From NCBI GenBank assembly GCA_946480825.1, contig CAMLLG010000036.1:1-37800 (forward strand): a DNA stretch of 37,800 nucleotides, written 5' to 3'. A program made the translations under genes and the position numbers. The notes under the pieces were generated by a model. It ran no database searches, was not told where the DNA came from, and saw only the letters and a list, made by a program, of their open reading frames with translations. This DNA comes from an uncultured Lysobacteraceae bacterium (GTDB lineage: Bacteria; Pseudomonadota; Gammaproteobacteria; Xanthomonadales; Xanthomonadaceae). The first letter of the stretch is position 1. Each line of letters opens with the position of its first letter. Positions 1 through 8,303 of this stretch are shown in pieces.

Positions 1-419
1 AAAAGATGACGCCGTGGATGGGCGCGCTGACCGACAACCTCGAAGTGCTGATGCCGAACGCGCAGGACGGCGGCAGCTGGGGCCGCGCAGCGACCAACGA
101 CCTGCTGGCGTCGCGGATCAAGATCCGCTCGCTGAACTTCATGCGCGGGCGTACTTTCCTCACCCGCTGGCTGATCCTCGACGAAGCGCAGAACCTCACG
201 CCGAAGCAGATGAAGACGCTGATCACCCGCGCCGGCCCGGGCACCAAGATCGTCTGTCTGGGCAATGTCGAACAGATCGACACGCCCTACCTCACCGAAA
301 CCACGTCGGGCCTCACCTACGCAGTCGATCGTTTCAAGGGCTGGGCGCACAGCGCGCACATCACGCTGAAACGCGGCGAACGCTCGCGGCTTGCGGATTT
401 CGCGTCGGAAGTGCTGTAG
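1..419 (+). CDS. PhoH-family ATPase, C-terminal part (5' end outside window)
   Basis: This is the last ~139 codons of a PhoH-type P-loop NTPase. The Walker B motif LILDEAQN lies near residue 58 of the visible part, followed by the family segment LTPKQMKTLITRAGPGTKIVCLGN and the QIDTPYL motif typical of PhoH proteins (quoted here in part as KQMKTLITRAGPG). The reading frame is open to the left edge, so the Walker A motif and any N-terminal PIN domain are not visible. PhoH proteins of the long YlaK type join a PIN ribonuclease domain to this ATPase and are linked to RNA processing; whether this copy has the PIN domain cannot be seen. It ends eight bases before the preferred start of the following acetyltransferase gene. 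Confidence 0.9.
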   Translation, partial: KMTPWMGALTDNLEVLMPNAQDGGSWGRAATNDLLASRIKIRSLNFMRGRTFLTRWLILDEAQNLTPKQMKTLITRAGPGTKIVCLGNVEQIDTPYLTETTSGLTYAVDRFKGWAHSAHITLKRGERSRLADFASEVL

Positions 420-426
420 CCGCACC

Positions 427-993
427 GTGACCGTCGACATCGCGCGCGACGACATCGTCATTCGCCCATGGGCGCAGGGCGATGTCGACGCACTGTTCGC
501 GGCGGTTTCCGCTTCGCTGCCCACGCTGTCGAGATGGCTGCCGTGGGCCACGCCCGCGTATGCGCGCGCGGATGCGGCGGACTGGATCGTCCATTGCATC
601 GGGGCGCGCGGGGCCGACGAGGAATATCATTTCGGCGTGTTCGATGCGGCATCGGGCGACGTTCTGGGCGGCGTCGGTCTGAATCACCGCATCCGTGCCT
701 ACCGCACGGCGAACCTGGGCTATTGGGTCGGGGACGCCGCGCGCGGACGCGGGGTGGCGGTCCACGCCGCACGACAGACGGCACGCTTCGGTTTCGAGAC
801 GTTGGGGCTGCAACGGGTCGCGATCCTGGTCCAGCCCGAAAACCGCGCCAGCCTGCGAGTGGCGGTGAAGCTGGGCGCGGTCTGCGAGGGCATCGCCCGC
901 AGCGGGATCGTGGTCGACGGACGTCCGCACGACGCCATCGTCCACTCGCTGCTGCCCGAGGATCTCCGATCAGGCCTGGAACGGCCGGGTTGA
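427..993 (+). CDS. GNAT-family N-acetyltransferase (RimJ/RimL type)
   Basis: A 188-residue protein with the layout of RimJ/RimL-like acetyltransferases: an opening beta strand IVIRPW, the W-V-G-D-AARGRGVA acetyl-CoA loop in the middle (the R/QxxGxA motif), and the closing LGLQRVAILVQPENRASLRVAVKLG segment, given here in part as VQPENRASLRVAVKLG, which builds the second half of the fold. The family transfers acetyl from acetyl-CoA to an amine, often an N-terminal residue or an antibiotic; the substrate here is unknown. I chose the GTG at 427 because it gives a normal N-terminus. A TTG at 391 is in frame but lies inside the preceding PhoH gene. A strong hairpin follows 31 bases after the stop. 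Confidence 0.85.
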   Translation: MTVDIARDDIVIRPWAQGDVDALFAAVSASLPTLSRWLPWATPAYARADAADWIVHCIGARGADEEYHFGVFDAASGDVLGGVGLNHRIRAYRTANLGYWVGDAARGRGVAVHAARQTARFGFETLGLQRVAILVQPENRASLRVAVKLGAVCEGIARSGIVVDGRPHDAIVHSLLPEDLRSGLERPG

Positions 994-1024
994 GCGAACG
1001 AGCGTTCCGACGAGCGCGGAACGA

Positions 1025-1051
1025 CGAAAGCCCGCCATCGGCGGGCTTTCG
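1025..1051. terminator. Bidirectional hairpin terminator
   Basis: A perfect 12-bp stem (CGAAAGCCCGCC / GGCGGGCTTTCG) with a 3-base loop lies between the end of the plus-strand acetyltransferase gene and the end of the minus-strand secreted-protein gene. The T-runs are only three bases on each strand, but the position between two convergent genes fits a shared terminator. Confidence 0.75.
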
Positions 1052-1083
1052 CGTCGAAGCTCCGACAGGATCGTCCGTACGCG

Positions 1084-2112
1084 TCAGCGGCCCGGCGTGC
1101 GGCAACAGGTCACGTTGACCTGGTAGGACACCACGCTCAGGAGCGAACCGACCAGATCGCAGCTCCAGCCGACGGGTTTGCCGTTGAGGAGCACCGGCTG
1201 CGAATTGCTGACGCCGATGCCGAGCGGTCCGCCGCAGCCGCCGCCGGTGGCGGCATAGCCGGCGGGACAATTGACCGAACGCGGCTGCAGGCCACCCAGC
1301 AGATCGAGGTTGCCGGTCTGCTGCGCGACGGTGCACTCCAGTTCGGTCGCCACCGGTTCGGCGAAATAGCCTTCCACGTCGATCACGAGATGCGATTGAT
1401 TGTGGCTATAGACGTTGAATTGCGATGGGCACGAAGGACGGCAGAGACGCGTGTTCGATTGCGCCGAGAGGATCAATCCCGGGTTGTAGTTCAATGCCGT
1501 GGTCAGCGGCATGGCTTCGTTGAAGGGATAGAGCGTGAAATAGCCGGGCCCCGACGGCAGGGGCGACGTCACGCTGATGGCGAGCGCCGAGATGTTCGCG
1601 GGAATGTTGCAGGTCGAAGCCGCGCCGCCCTGGCTGGTGAAGTCGGTCGCGGTATAACCCTTGAAGCTGCGGATCTCCGCGGCCGCCATCGCGCCGCCGG
1701 CCTGGCGGGTATCGACGATGCGGCATGGCGTGATCGGGGTATAGACCAGATCCGATCCGGCCTGGCCGAGCTTGGTACCGAAATTCCGCAGCGTTCCCGG
1801 CGATGCGCCGCCCACCAGCGCGAGGCTCATGCTGTCGAAGTCCGTGGACGAGGCCGCCTTTTCGAGATTGGAGATGTCGGCCTCGCGCAACGTCGGCACG
1901 AGCGTTTCGGCCCACTGCCGTTCGGGAACGCCGTAACGTCTGGAGGCTTCGCCGGACCACTCCCGGACGATGTTTTCCGCGAGCTCTTCCCGCATCGACT
2001 CGGGCGCGAGCCCGGTCGTGGTCACTTCGCTCATCCAGATCATCCCGGCAGCGGCCGCCGGGACCGCGACCACGACAGCCGCAAGTGCAACTTTCGTCAG
2101 ATATGCACGCAT
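1084..2112 (-). CDS. Secreted protein of unknown function with a DTR...DVEGYF-type domain and Cys-rich tail
   Basis: A 342-residue exported protein. Residues 1-22 form a signal peptide (short basic start, then a run of A/V). Residues ~25-110 are helical and unrecognised. From ~125 a repeat-like beta domain begins with TPITPCRIVDTR and ends with LVIDVEGYFAEP; this pattern occurs in many secreted bacterial proteins and has no established function that I know. The C-terminal ~80 residues hold six to seven cysteines and the motif CPAGYAATGGGC, common in extracellular proteins of uncertain role. The start has a clear AGGAGG site 8 bases upstream. The gene is divergent from the XRE regulator at 2524 and ends at a shared hairpin terminator. 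A surface or cell-wall role is an inference. Confidence 0.7.
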   Translation of the reverse strand: MRAYLTKVALAAVVVAVPAAAAGMIWMSEVTTTGLAPESMREELAENIVREWSGEASRRYGVPERQWAETLVPTLREADISNLEKAASSTDFDSMSLALVGGASPGTLRNFGTKLGQAGSDLVYTPITPCRIVDTRQAGGAMAAAEIRSFKGYTATDFTSQGGAASTCNIPANISALAISVTSPLPSGPGYFTLYPFNEAMPLTTALNYNPGLILSAQSNTRLCRPSCPSQFNVYSHNQSHLVIDVEGYFAEPVATELECTVAQQTGNLDLLGGLQPRSVNCPAGYAATGGGCGGPLGIGVSNSQPVLLNGKPVGWSCDLVGSLLSVVSYQVNVTCCRTPGR

Positions 2113-2523
2113 ATGGCCTCCTCCTGAAGCATTGGGATTCGCCCTCTCGGGGATCGGGTGGATCGCGCCGACGCTTGCCTCGATCGATGCGGGCGATGAC
2201 CACCGCGATCACTCATAGCCGACGCGACCGATCGGCACAATGCGCGCTTTCGCTGTCATCGATGCAGTGAATGCATGCCTGCAACGACGCACGCATCGGG
2301 AAACGCTCGATCGTGCGTCGGGCGCGAGCGATTCCGCACACGTTTCCGGTGTGCGCCATCGATGCGCGAGTTCGATTCGGGTACGGGACAGCTCCGACAT
2401 TCGTCGCATCATCGAACCGCGATTCGTGCCAATAATGTGGCGCGGCAGGATCCGGCTCACGCCATCCCTCCGCGAAGACCGAGAGCAGGACACGCACGGA
2501 AGAAACTCTGAAGGAATCGCCGA
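2113..2523. other. 411-bp intergenic region between divergent genes
   Basis: This spacer separates the secreted-protein gene (minus) from the XRE regulator (plus). I see a 7-bp stem CGCACAC/GTGTGCG with a 7-base loop at 2335-2355, which could be a small operator or hairpin, and a TATAAT-like AATAAT at 2431-2436 that could be a -10 box for the XRE gene, without a good -35. Short open frames here on both strands look like chance products of GC-rich sequence. Nothing else stands out. Confidence 0.4.
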
Positions 2524-2895
2524 ATGCCAAATCTGCACGATCGGATCCGACGCGCACGCACGATGGCAAGACTGACCCAGCAGGAACTCGCGGACAGGAT
2601 CGGCGTGCACCGGAGCGCCGTTACGCAATGGGAAAGCTACTCAGGCAGCGCCCCCTCCATGGATCACCTCATCCAGATCGCGCTTCATACGGGACTGGCG
2701 CTGGAATGGATCGGAACCGGACGCGGCTCGCCGCATGCCGCCGGCACCCAGCCCACGTCTTCCCGGATCGAACAGGCGCAGGATGAGCTCGAGGCCGAAT
2801 GCCTGCGCAGTCTGCGTCTGATGCCGCGACGGCTGCAGGAACGCGTGGTCTCGATGCTGTCCATGATGGTCCGCACGCCGCCCATGGACAGTTAG
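2524..2895 (+). CDS. XRE-family helix-turn-helix regulator
   Basis: A 123-residue protein whose first ~65 residues are a Cro/C1-type HTH: LTQQELADRIGVHRSAVTQWE is the classical helix 2/turn/helix 3 (shortened here to QQELADRIGVHRSAVTQWE), followed by PSMDHLIQIALHTGLALEWI, which resembles phage-repressor-type HTH proteins that end in LxWL/I. The remaining ~55 residues are helical and have no peptidase or other effector motif. A Shine-Dalgarno-like AAGGAA lies ~8 bases before the ATG. It is divergent from the secreted protein at 1084-2112 and may control it, its own promoter, or both. The target is not shown by sequence alone. Confidence 0.8.
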   Translation: MPNLHDRIRRARTMARLTQQELADRIGVHRSAVTQWESYSGSAPSMDHLIQIALHTGLALEWIGTGRGSPHAAGTQPTSSRIEQAQDELEAECLRSLRLMPRRLQERVVSMLSMMVRTPPMDS

Positions 2896-3056
2896 AGCGT
2901 GCCATTCATTTTTCGACGGGTCGCGGTTGCGCAGCCTGTGAGGTCCCGACGACATCGCGCCGTGCGTGCGGCGTCCCCGCTGCGTCGTCGAACCTGCGGC
3001 GATGATCGTGCCGGACCGCATGGCGTCGGGTCGAAAGGTTCGGACAACAGCGCCAA

Positions 3057-3120
3057 TTGATGTTTAAAACATCAAAATAAATTTAAATTGATTTACTTTG
3101 CATATTTTCAGCGTGATAAT
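3057..3120 (+). promoter_or_regulatory. AT-rich promoter with a perfect 19-bp palindrome (candidate operator)
   Basis: An AT-rich island in a ~66% GC surrounding. It opens with TTGATGTTTAAAACATCAA (3057-3075), two perfect 9-bp arms around one central base. About 17 bases further, TTTACT (3092-3097) and GATAAT (3115-3120) stand 17 bp apart and make a plausible sigma-70 promoter for the regulator at 3146. A perfect odd palindrome just upstream of an autoregulating XRE gene is the usual picture of its own operator; that assignment is inference. Confidence 0.6.
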
Positions 3121-3145
3121 CGGGCGCATCCGTGAGGAAGCGATC

Positions 3146-3400
3146 ATGATCACCAGCCAGCAGATGCGGGCGGCGCGCGCGCTGCTCGGGATCGATCAGA
3201 AACGATTGGCCGCGCTGTCCGGCGTGTCCCTGCCCACGATCCAGCGGATGGAGGCCAGCGACGGCAACGTGCGCGGCGTGGTGTCGTCGCTGACCAAAAT
3301 CCTGGATGCGCTCGATGCCGCGGGCGTCGAGCTGATCGGCAACGATCAGATCAGCCAGGCCCGCGGTCGCGGCGTACGCCTGAAAGATGTCGGGCCATGA
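3146..3400 (+). CDS. Small XRE-family regulator coupled to SulP transporter
   Basis: An 84-residue protein consisting almost only of an HTH: MRAARALLGIDQKRLAALSG, then SLPTIQRMEASDGNVRG, then a closing helix LTKILDALDAAGVELI. Single-domain XRE proteins of this kind are known next to SulP-type genes in other proteobacteria. I chose the ATG at 3146 because AGGAAG lies just before it and because the extra upstream codons from 3098 overlap the -10 box. Its stop overlaps the start of the transporter in an ATGA arrangement (3397-3400), so the two are translationally coupled. It probably senses nothing by itself through a separate domain; how the signal enters is not visible. Confidence 0.85.
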   Translation: MITSQQMRAARALLGIDQKRLAALSGVSLPTIQRMEASDGNVRGVVSSLTKILDALDAAGVELIGNDQISQARGRGVRLKDVGP

Positions 3401-5106
3401 ACGCGGCCGGGTGGTCGAAACGCCTGCGCGAATTCGAGCCGAAGACCATCGCGGTGTTCCGCGCCGGCTACGGCCTCGGCGATCTGCGCGCGGACGCCGT
3501 CGCCGGGCTGACGGTCGCGATCATCGCGCTGCCGCTGGCGATGGCGCTGGCGATCGCCAGCGGCACCACGCCGGAAAAAGGCCTGCACACCGCGATCATC
3601 GCCGGCTTCCTGATTTCCTTTCTCGGCGGCTCGAAGGTGCAGATCGGCGGACCGACCGCGGCGTTCATTCCGGTGGTGTTCGGCGTGATCGAGACGTTCG
3701 GCTATGGCGGCCTGATCCTGTGCACGCTGATGGCCGGGCTGATGCTGATCGCCGCGGGTCTGCTGCGTCTGGGCACGCTGATGAAATACATTCCGCAGCC
3801 GGTGGTGACCGGTTTCACAGCGGGCATCGCGGTCAGCATCTTCTCCAGCCAGATCAAGGACGCGCTGGGCCTGCAGATGGGCCAGGTCCCGGCGGAATTC
3901 ATTCCGCGCTGGATCGCCTACGGCGAACACATCGCGACCACGCAGCCGGCGGCGGTGGCGCTGACCCTGCTCGGGCTGTTCACGATCCTCGCGCTGCGGC
4001 GCTGGCGCCCGGCATGGCCGGGCTTCCTCATCGCCATGCTGCTGTGCACGCTGGTCTGCGCCGGTTTCGCGCTGCCCGCGGACACCATCGGCAGCAAGTT
4101 CGGCGGACTGCCGTCGGCGCTGCCGTCGTTCGAGGTGCCGCACCTGCCCTTCGAGCGCATGCGCGAACTGCTGCCCAGCGCCTTCACCATCGCCTTTCTC
4201 GCCGGAGTCGAATCGCTGCTGTCCGCGGTGGTCGCCGACGGCATGACCGGCGGCCGGCATCGTTCGAACATGGAGCTGGTCGCGCAGGGCGTGGCGAACA
4301 CCGCGTCCGCGCTGTTCGGCGGGCTGCCCGCCACCGGGGCGATCGCGCGCACCGCCACCAACGTGCGCGCGGGCGGGCGCACGCCGGTCTCGGGCATGCT
4401 GCACGCGGCCTTCCTGCTGCTCTTCATGCTGCTGCTCGCACCGTTGATGCGCTACGTGCCGCTGGCCGGACTGGCCGCGATCCTGCTGGTGGTGGCCTGG
4501 AACATCGGCGAAGTCGAAGCGTTCCGCCACACGCTGTCCGCGCCGAAGGGCGATCGGCTGGTGCTGCTGCTGACCTTCTTCCTCACCGTGTTCTTCGACC
4601 TCACGCTCGCGATCGAGGTGGGTGTGGTGGTGGCCGCATTCGTGTTCATGTTCCGCATGGCCGAGGCGGTGGAAGTGCAGTCCGGCGTGCGCATGATCGA
4701 GGAGGACGACGACAGCGGTGAAGACCCGACCCAGCGCGCGCGCCTGCCTGCGGGCGTGGAAGCGTTCCAGATCAGCGGGCCGCTGTTCTTCGGCGCGGCC
4801 AATCGTCTGGACGATCTGCTCGACCAGTTCCGCGTGCCGCCGAAGGTCTTCATCCTGCGCATGCGGTTGGTGCCGGTGATCGACGCCAGCGGCGTGCATG
4901 CGCTGGAAGGTCTGCTGGAGCGCTGCCAGCGTCGCGGCATCGCGCTGATCGTCTCCGGCCTGCAATCGCAGCCGCGCCGCGTGCTTGCGCAGATGCGCCT
5001 GCATCCGCGCGAAGGCGCGCTGCACATCGTTGCGGATTTCGACAGCGCGTTGCGGCTGGCCGACGCCCTGATCGCGGGCACCGCGACGCGCGACCAGGCC
5101 TCGTAG
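3397..5106 (+). CDS. SulP-family inorganic anion transporter with STAS domain
   Basis: A 569-residue inner-membrane protein of the SulP/SLC26 family. Residues ~20-430 carry about a dozen hydrophobic segments, beginning with DAVAGLTVAIIALPLAMALAI and including GGPTAAFIPV, GFTAGIAVSI and the conserved region around ANTASALFGGLPATGAIART (here split across the membrane part). Residues ~451-560 form a cytoplasmic STAS domain with VIDASGVHALEGLLERC, the usual nucleotide/phospho-switch segment with its serine. The family moves sulfate, bicarbonate, C4-dicarboxylates or other anions; the substrate cannot be read from the sequence. There is no carbonic anhydrase gene beside it. It overlaps the upstream XRE regulator by four bases and is presumably controlled with it. 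Confidence 0.93.
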   Translation: MNAAGWSKRLREFEPKTIAVFRAGYGLGDLRADAVAGLTVAIIALPLAMALAIASGTTPEKGLHTAIIAGFLISFLGGSKVQIGGPTAAFIPVVFGVIETFGYGGLILCTLMAGLMLIAAGLLRLGTLMKYIPQPVVTGFTAGIAVSIFSSQIKDALGLQMGQVPAEFIPRWIAYGEHIATTQPAAVALTLLGLFTILALRRWRPAWPGFLIAMLLCTLVCAGFALPADTIGSKFGGLPSALPSFEVPHLPFERMRELLPSAFTIAFLAGVESLLSAVVADGMTGGRHRSNMELVAQGVANTASALFGGLPATGAIARTATNVRAGGRTPVSGMLHAAFLLLFMLLLAPLMRYVPLAGLAAILLVVAWNIGEVEAFRHTLSAPKGDRLVLLLTFFLTVFFDLTLAIEVGVVVAAFVFMFRMAEAVEVQSGVRMIEEDDDSGEDPTQRARLPAGVEAFQISGPLFFGAANRLDDLLDQFRVPPKVFILRMRLVPVIDASGVHALEGLLERCQRRGIALIVSGLQSQPRRVLAQMRLHPREGALHIVADFDSALRLADALIAGTATRDQAS

Positions 5107-5262
5107 CGCAGGCGGCCCATCGTCGCGATCTCGCGGCGAACGCACTTCACAAGCCCGACGTCGCGATGCGACGACGACCGCACTTCGATCCGCATTCGGC
5201 ACCGACCGATGGCGAATGCGCGCCCGCCTTGACCGCGACGCGTCTTCGGTCAGAATCGGCGC

Positions 5263-6087
5263 ATGGTCACTCTCCCCCGCCCCATCTCCGCGCTCACCAT
5301 CGCCGGTTCCGATTCCGGCGGCGGTGCGGGCATCCAGGCCGATCTCAAGACCTTCGCCGCTCATCGCGTGCACGGCCTCAGCGCGATCGCCGCGCTCACC
5401 GCGCAGCACACGCGCGGCGTGGACGCGGTGGAAGTCCCGCCGCCCGCGTTCCTGCGCGCGCAGATCGACATCTGCTTTGATGACTTCGACATCGGCGCGG
5501 TCAAGATCGGCATGCTCGCCAACGCCGACATGATCCAGACGGTCGTGAAGGCGCTGGACCAGCACTGTCCGCCCCACATCGTCGTCGACCCGGTGATGAT
5601 CGCCACCTCCGGCGCGCAGTTGCTGGCCAACACCGCGATCGACGTGCTGCGCAAACGTCTGCTGCCGATGGCCACCGTGGTGACGCCCAATTTGCCCGAA
5701 GCCGAGTTCCTGCTCGGCCGCCCGATTCCCGATCTCGACGCGATGCAGGTCGCCTGCGACGACCTGCTGGATCTCGGCGCCGGCGCGGTGCTGCTGAAGG
5801 GCGGTCATCTGCAGGCCGGCGGCGAGGTCGTCGATCTGTTCGCGGCGCGGCGCGAAAGCGGCGGGCGCATGCGCCGCGAGATCCGTCATCCGCGCCTCGC
5901 GGTGAACGCGCACGGCACCGGCTGCACGCTCGCCGCGGCGATCGCCGCGCAACTCGCGCTCGGCGCGCCGCTGGTCGACGCCTGCCGCGAGGCGTCCGAC
6001 TACGTGCATCGCGCGCTGCGTCTGGGCAGCCGGCCGGGACGCAGCGACATCCTCGTGCTCGATCACTTCGGCGCCGCGTCCCGGTGA
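5263..6087 (+). CDS. thiD: Hydroxymethylpyrimidine/phosphomethylpyrimidine kinase ThiD
   Basis: A 274-residue ribokinase-fold kinase of thiamine synthesis; it phosphorylates HMP and then HMP-phosphate to HMP-diphosphate. The family landmarks are all present: the opening [52 protein letters not shown], the LLKGGHL strand, and the anion-hole/catalytic motif [15 protein letters not shown] near residue 210. Length is normal for ThiD. I see no TPP-riboswitch-like structure in the 156 bases before the gene. No other thi gene lies nearby. The stop overlaps the GTG start of the following hydrolase, so the two genes are likely cotranscribed. Confidence 0.95.
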   Translation: MVTLPRPISALTIAGSDSGGGAGIQADLKTFAAHRVHGLSAIAALTAQHTRGVDAVEVPPPAFLRAQIDICFDDFDIGAVKIGMLANADMIQTVVKALDQHCPPHIVVDPVMIATSGAQLLANTAIDVLRKRLLPMATVVTPNLPEAEFLLGRPIPDLDAMQVACDDLLDLGAGAVLLKGGHLQAGGEVVDLFAARRESGGRMRREIRHPRLAVNAHGTGCTLAAAIAAQLALGAPLVDACREASDYVHRALRLGSRPGRSDILVLDHFGAASR

Positions 6088-6989
6088 CGACGGCGCAGGC
6101 ATCGATCCGCGACGATCACGAGCGCGATCCCGAATCGCCCGCGGACGGCGACGGCCTGCCGGTCGTCGCCGACGACGGCCATGCGTTCCGTCTGTTGCCG
6201 CGCGCACCCACCGCGCCGGTGGCGAGCCTGTTGTGGCTGCCCGCGCTCGGCGTCGCCGCACGCCACTACCTGCCGTTCGCCGAGGCACTGTCCGCCCGTG
6301 GCGTTGCGGTGTTCGTGCACGAATGGCGCGGCCATGGCAGCAGCGCGCAGCGCGCCGGACGGAATTCGGACTGGGGCTATCGCACACTGCTGCAGAGCGA
6401 TCTGCCGGCCAGCGTCGATGCGATCGATACGCGTTGCCCCGGCCTGCCCGCGATCGTCGGTGGGCACAGTCTCGGCGCGCAGTTGGCCGCCTGCCTGCTC
6501 GCGATGCGTCCCGAGGCCGCGCAGCGGCTGTGGATCGTCGCCAGCGGTGCGCCGTATTGGCGCGCATTCCCCGGTCCGCGCGCGTGGCTGTTGCCGCTGG
6601 CCTATCGCTTCCTGCCATGGGCCGCGGACATGCGCGGCGTACTGCCCGGGCGCACGCTGGGCTTCGGCGGCAACGAGGCCCGCGGCGTGATGCGCGACTG
6701 GGCACACACGGGACTCAGCGGGCGCTATGGCGGCGCGGGCATGGACCACGATCTGGAAACCGCGCTCGCCGACGTGCGCGTCGACGTGGATGCGGTGCTG
6801 TTCGCGGACGACTGGTTCGCGCCGCGGTCGTCGCTCGACTGGCTGCTCGCGAAGATGCATCCCACCGCATTGCGCTGCGAAACGCTGGATGCGGGCCGGC
6901 TCGGCACCCGTGCCGATCATTTCGCCTGGATGAAACGCCCCGACGCGGTGGCGGCCTCGCTGATGCAGGGCCTTCAATCCGCGACGTAA
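6084..6989 (+). CDS. Alpha/beta hydrolase
   Basis: A 301-residue serine hydrolase fold. The nucleophile elbow GGHSLGAQ carries the serine, EWRGHGSS is the strand/turn found before it in this fold, ADDWFAP offers the acid and ADHFAWM the histidine. The region between (YWRAFPGPRAWLLPLAYRF) is a hydrophobic lid. It resembles a group of uncharacterised proteobacterial alpha/beta hydrolases; I cannot name a substrate. The GTG start overlaps the thiD stop by four bases (GTGA), pointing to coupling, but a role in thiamine metabolism is only suggested by position. The 3' end overlaps the convergent galE gene by 16 bases. Confidence 0.85.
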   Translation: MTTAQASIRDDHERDPESPADGDGLPVVADDGHAFRLLPRAPTAPVASLLWLPALGVAARHYLPFAEALSARGVAVFVHEWRGHGSSAQRAGRNSDWGYRTLLQSDLPASVDAIDTRCPGLPAIVGGHSLGAQLAACLLAMRPEAAQRLWIVASGAPYWRAFPGPRAWLLPLAYRFLPWAADMRGVLPGRTLGFGGNEARGVMRDWAHTGLSGRYGGAGMDHDLETALADVRVDVDAVLFADDWFAPRSSLDWLLAKMHPTALRCETLDAGRLGTRADHFAWMKRPDAVAASLMQGLQSAT

Positions 6990-8005
6990 CCGTTCGGGTT
7001 CATCGATTGCCAGCGCCACGCATCGCGGCACATCGCATCGACATCGCGTTCCGCGCGCCAGCCGAGCAGCGTGTCCGCGCGTCGCGGATCGGCGTAGACC
7101 TCGGCGACATCGCCGGGCCGTCTTCCGACGATCTCGTACGGAATCGCGCGACCGCTGGCGGTTTCGAACGCGCGCAACAGTTCGAGCACGCTGATGCCGC
7201 GACCCACGCCGAGATTGATCGCGCGGTGGCCATGCCGCGGATCGATGGTGTCCCACCCCAGCGCTTCGATCGCATGCGCATGCGCCCGGGCGAGATCCAT
7301 GACGTGGATGTAATCGCGCACGCCGGTGCCGTCGACCGTGGGCCAGTCGCCGCCGTACACCTGCAGCCGTTCGCGCAGGCCGACCGCGACCTGACAGATG
7401 TAGGGCATCAGATTGTTCGGCACGCCGCTGGGCGCCTCGCCGATCAGCCCGGAAGGATGCGCACCGACCGGATTGAAATAGCGCAGGCTGATCGCGCGCA
7501 ACTGCGGATCGGCCGCGCAGGCGTCATCGAGGATCTGTTCGACGATGAGCTTGGTGCGGCCATAGGGATTGGTGACCGACAGCGGCGCGGACTCGTCGAT
7601 GGGCAGCGACGACGGCGCGCCGTAGACGGTCGCCGACGAACTGAACACGAGTCGGCCCACGCCGGCCGCGCGCATCGCGCGCAGCAGCGCGATCGTGCCG
7701 GAGATGTTGTTGTCGAAATATTCGAGCGGCCGCGCGCAGGATTCGCCGACGGACTTCAGCGCGGCGAAATGCAGGACGGCATCGATGCGGCCGGCTTCGA
7801 GGATTCGCGTCAGCGCATCCGCGTCGCGCACGTCCACACGATGCGCTTCGGGGGCGCGACCGGTCAGACGGGCGATCCGCCGCAGCACCACCGGCGAGCT
7901 GTTGCTGAAGTTGTCGGCGATCACGGCCTCATGACCGCGTTCGGCGAGCACCACGCAGGTATGGCTTCCGATGTAACCGGCGCCGCCGCAGACCAGAATG
8001 CGCAT
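6974..8005 (-). CDS. galE: UDP-glucose 4-epimerase GalE
   Basis: A 343-residue extended SDR enzyme interconverting UDP-glucose and UDP-galactose (or the N-acetyl forms). It starts with MRILVCGGAGYIGSH, the GxxGxxG NAD loop; FSSSATVYG and NPYGRTK supply the serine, tyrosine and lysine of the active site; RYFNPVGAHPSG and YGGDWPTVDGTGVRDYIHV are GalE-specific segments. I chose the ATG at 8005 because it sits directly before the nucleotide-binding strand; the open frame runs 130 codons further upstream but has no family sequence. It is divergent from the dehydrogenase at 8304, across a 298-bp spacer. With the two genes to its right it supplies sugar nucleotides for a surface polysaccharide. Confidence 0.93.
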   Translation of the reverse strand: MRILVCGGAGYIGSHTCVVLAERGHEAVIADNFSNSSPVVLRRIARLTGRAPEAHRVDVRDADALTRILEAGRIDAVLHFAALKSVGESCARPLEYFDNNISGTIALLRAMRAAGVGRLVFSSSATVYGAPSSLPIDESAPLSVTNPYGRTKLIVEQILDDACAADPQLRAISLRYFNPVGAHPSGLIGEAPSGVPNNLMPYICQVAVGLRERLQVYGGDWPTVDGTGVRDYIHVMDLARAHAHAIEALGWDTIDPRHGHRAINLGVGRGISVLELLRAFETASGRAIPYEIVGRRPGDVAEVYADPRRADTLLGWRAERDVDAMCRDAWRWQSMNPNGYVAD

Positions 8006-8303
8006 GGAACCTCGGGACAGGAAATCGGACAGGAAAAAAGCGCGCGCGGAGATGACGCGCACGCAGAGATCACGCGCATACAACGCGGAACGCTGCGAGA
8101 AGCGGCAAACGCATCGCGGATGGCCGGAGCGCCGCTCTTTCCGCGTCAACACTGCCGATGCCGACCGGGGGATCGGGCGCCGCGAAGCGTCTGCCGTGCG
8201 ATCAGATCCCGCCCATGCGCCTCCGCACCGGCTGCCCGTGCGCAGGCGGCCGGAAGATCGACTGATAGACTTCTCCGCTTTCACGCACTCCGGAATCCGC
8301 ACG

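Noticed and set aside
2209..2628. Small open frames on both strands between 2209 and 2628
   Set aside because: No ribosome-binding site of note, no recognisable motif, and overlap with the XRE gene.
5107..5262. TPP riboswitch before thiD
   Set aside because: I looked for the conserved CTGAGA and related elements and did not find them.
3346..6705. A 1119-codon open frame on the minus strand
   Set aside because: It is antisense to the SulP, thiD and hydrolase genes, all with clear family motifs, and its translation is Arg/His/Ala-rich without any recognisable domain. Long empty frames are common in GC-rich DNA.
8006..8303. Extension of galE or of the dehydrogenase into the spacer
   Set aside because: Both frames stay open, but the sequence lacks family similarity and both enzymes start normally at 8005 and 8304. 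A short direct repeat (GGACAGGAAA, twice, near 8015-8037) was seen but is too small to interpret.
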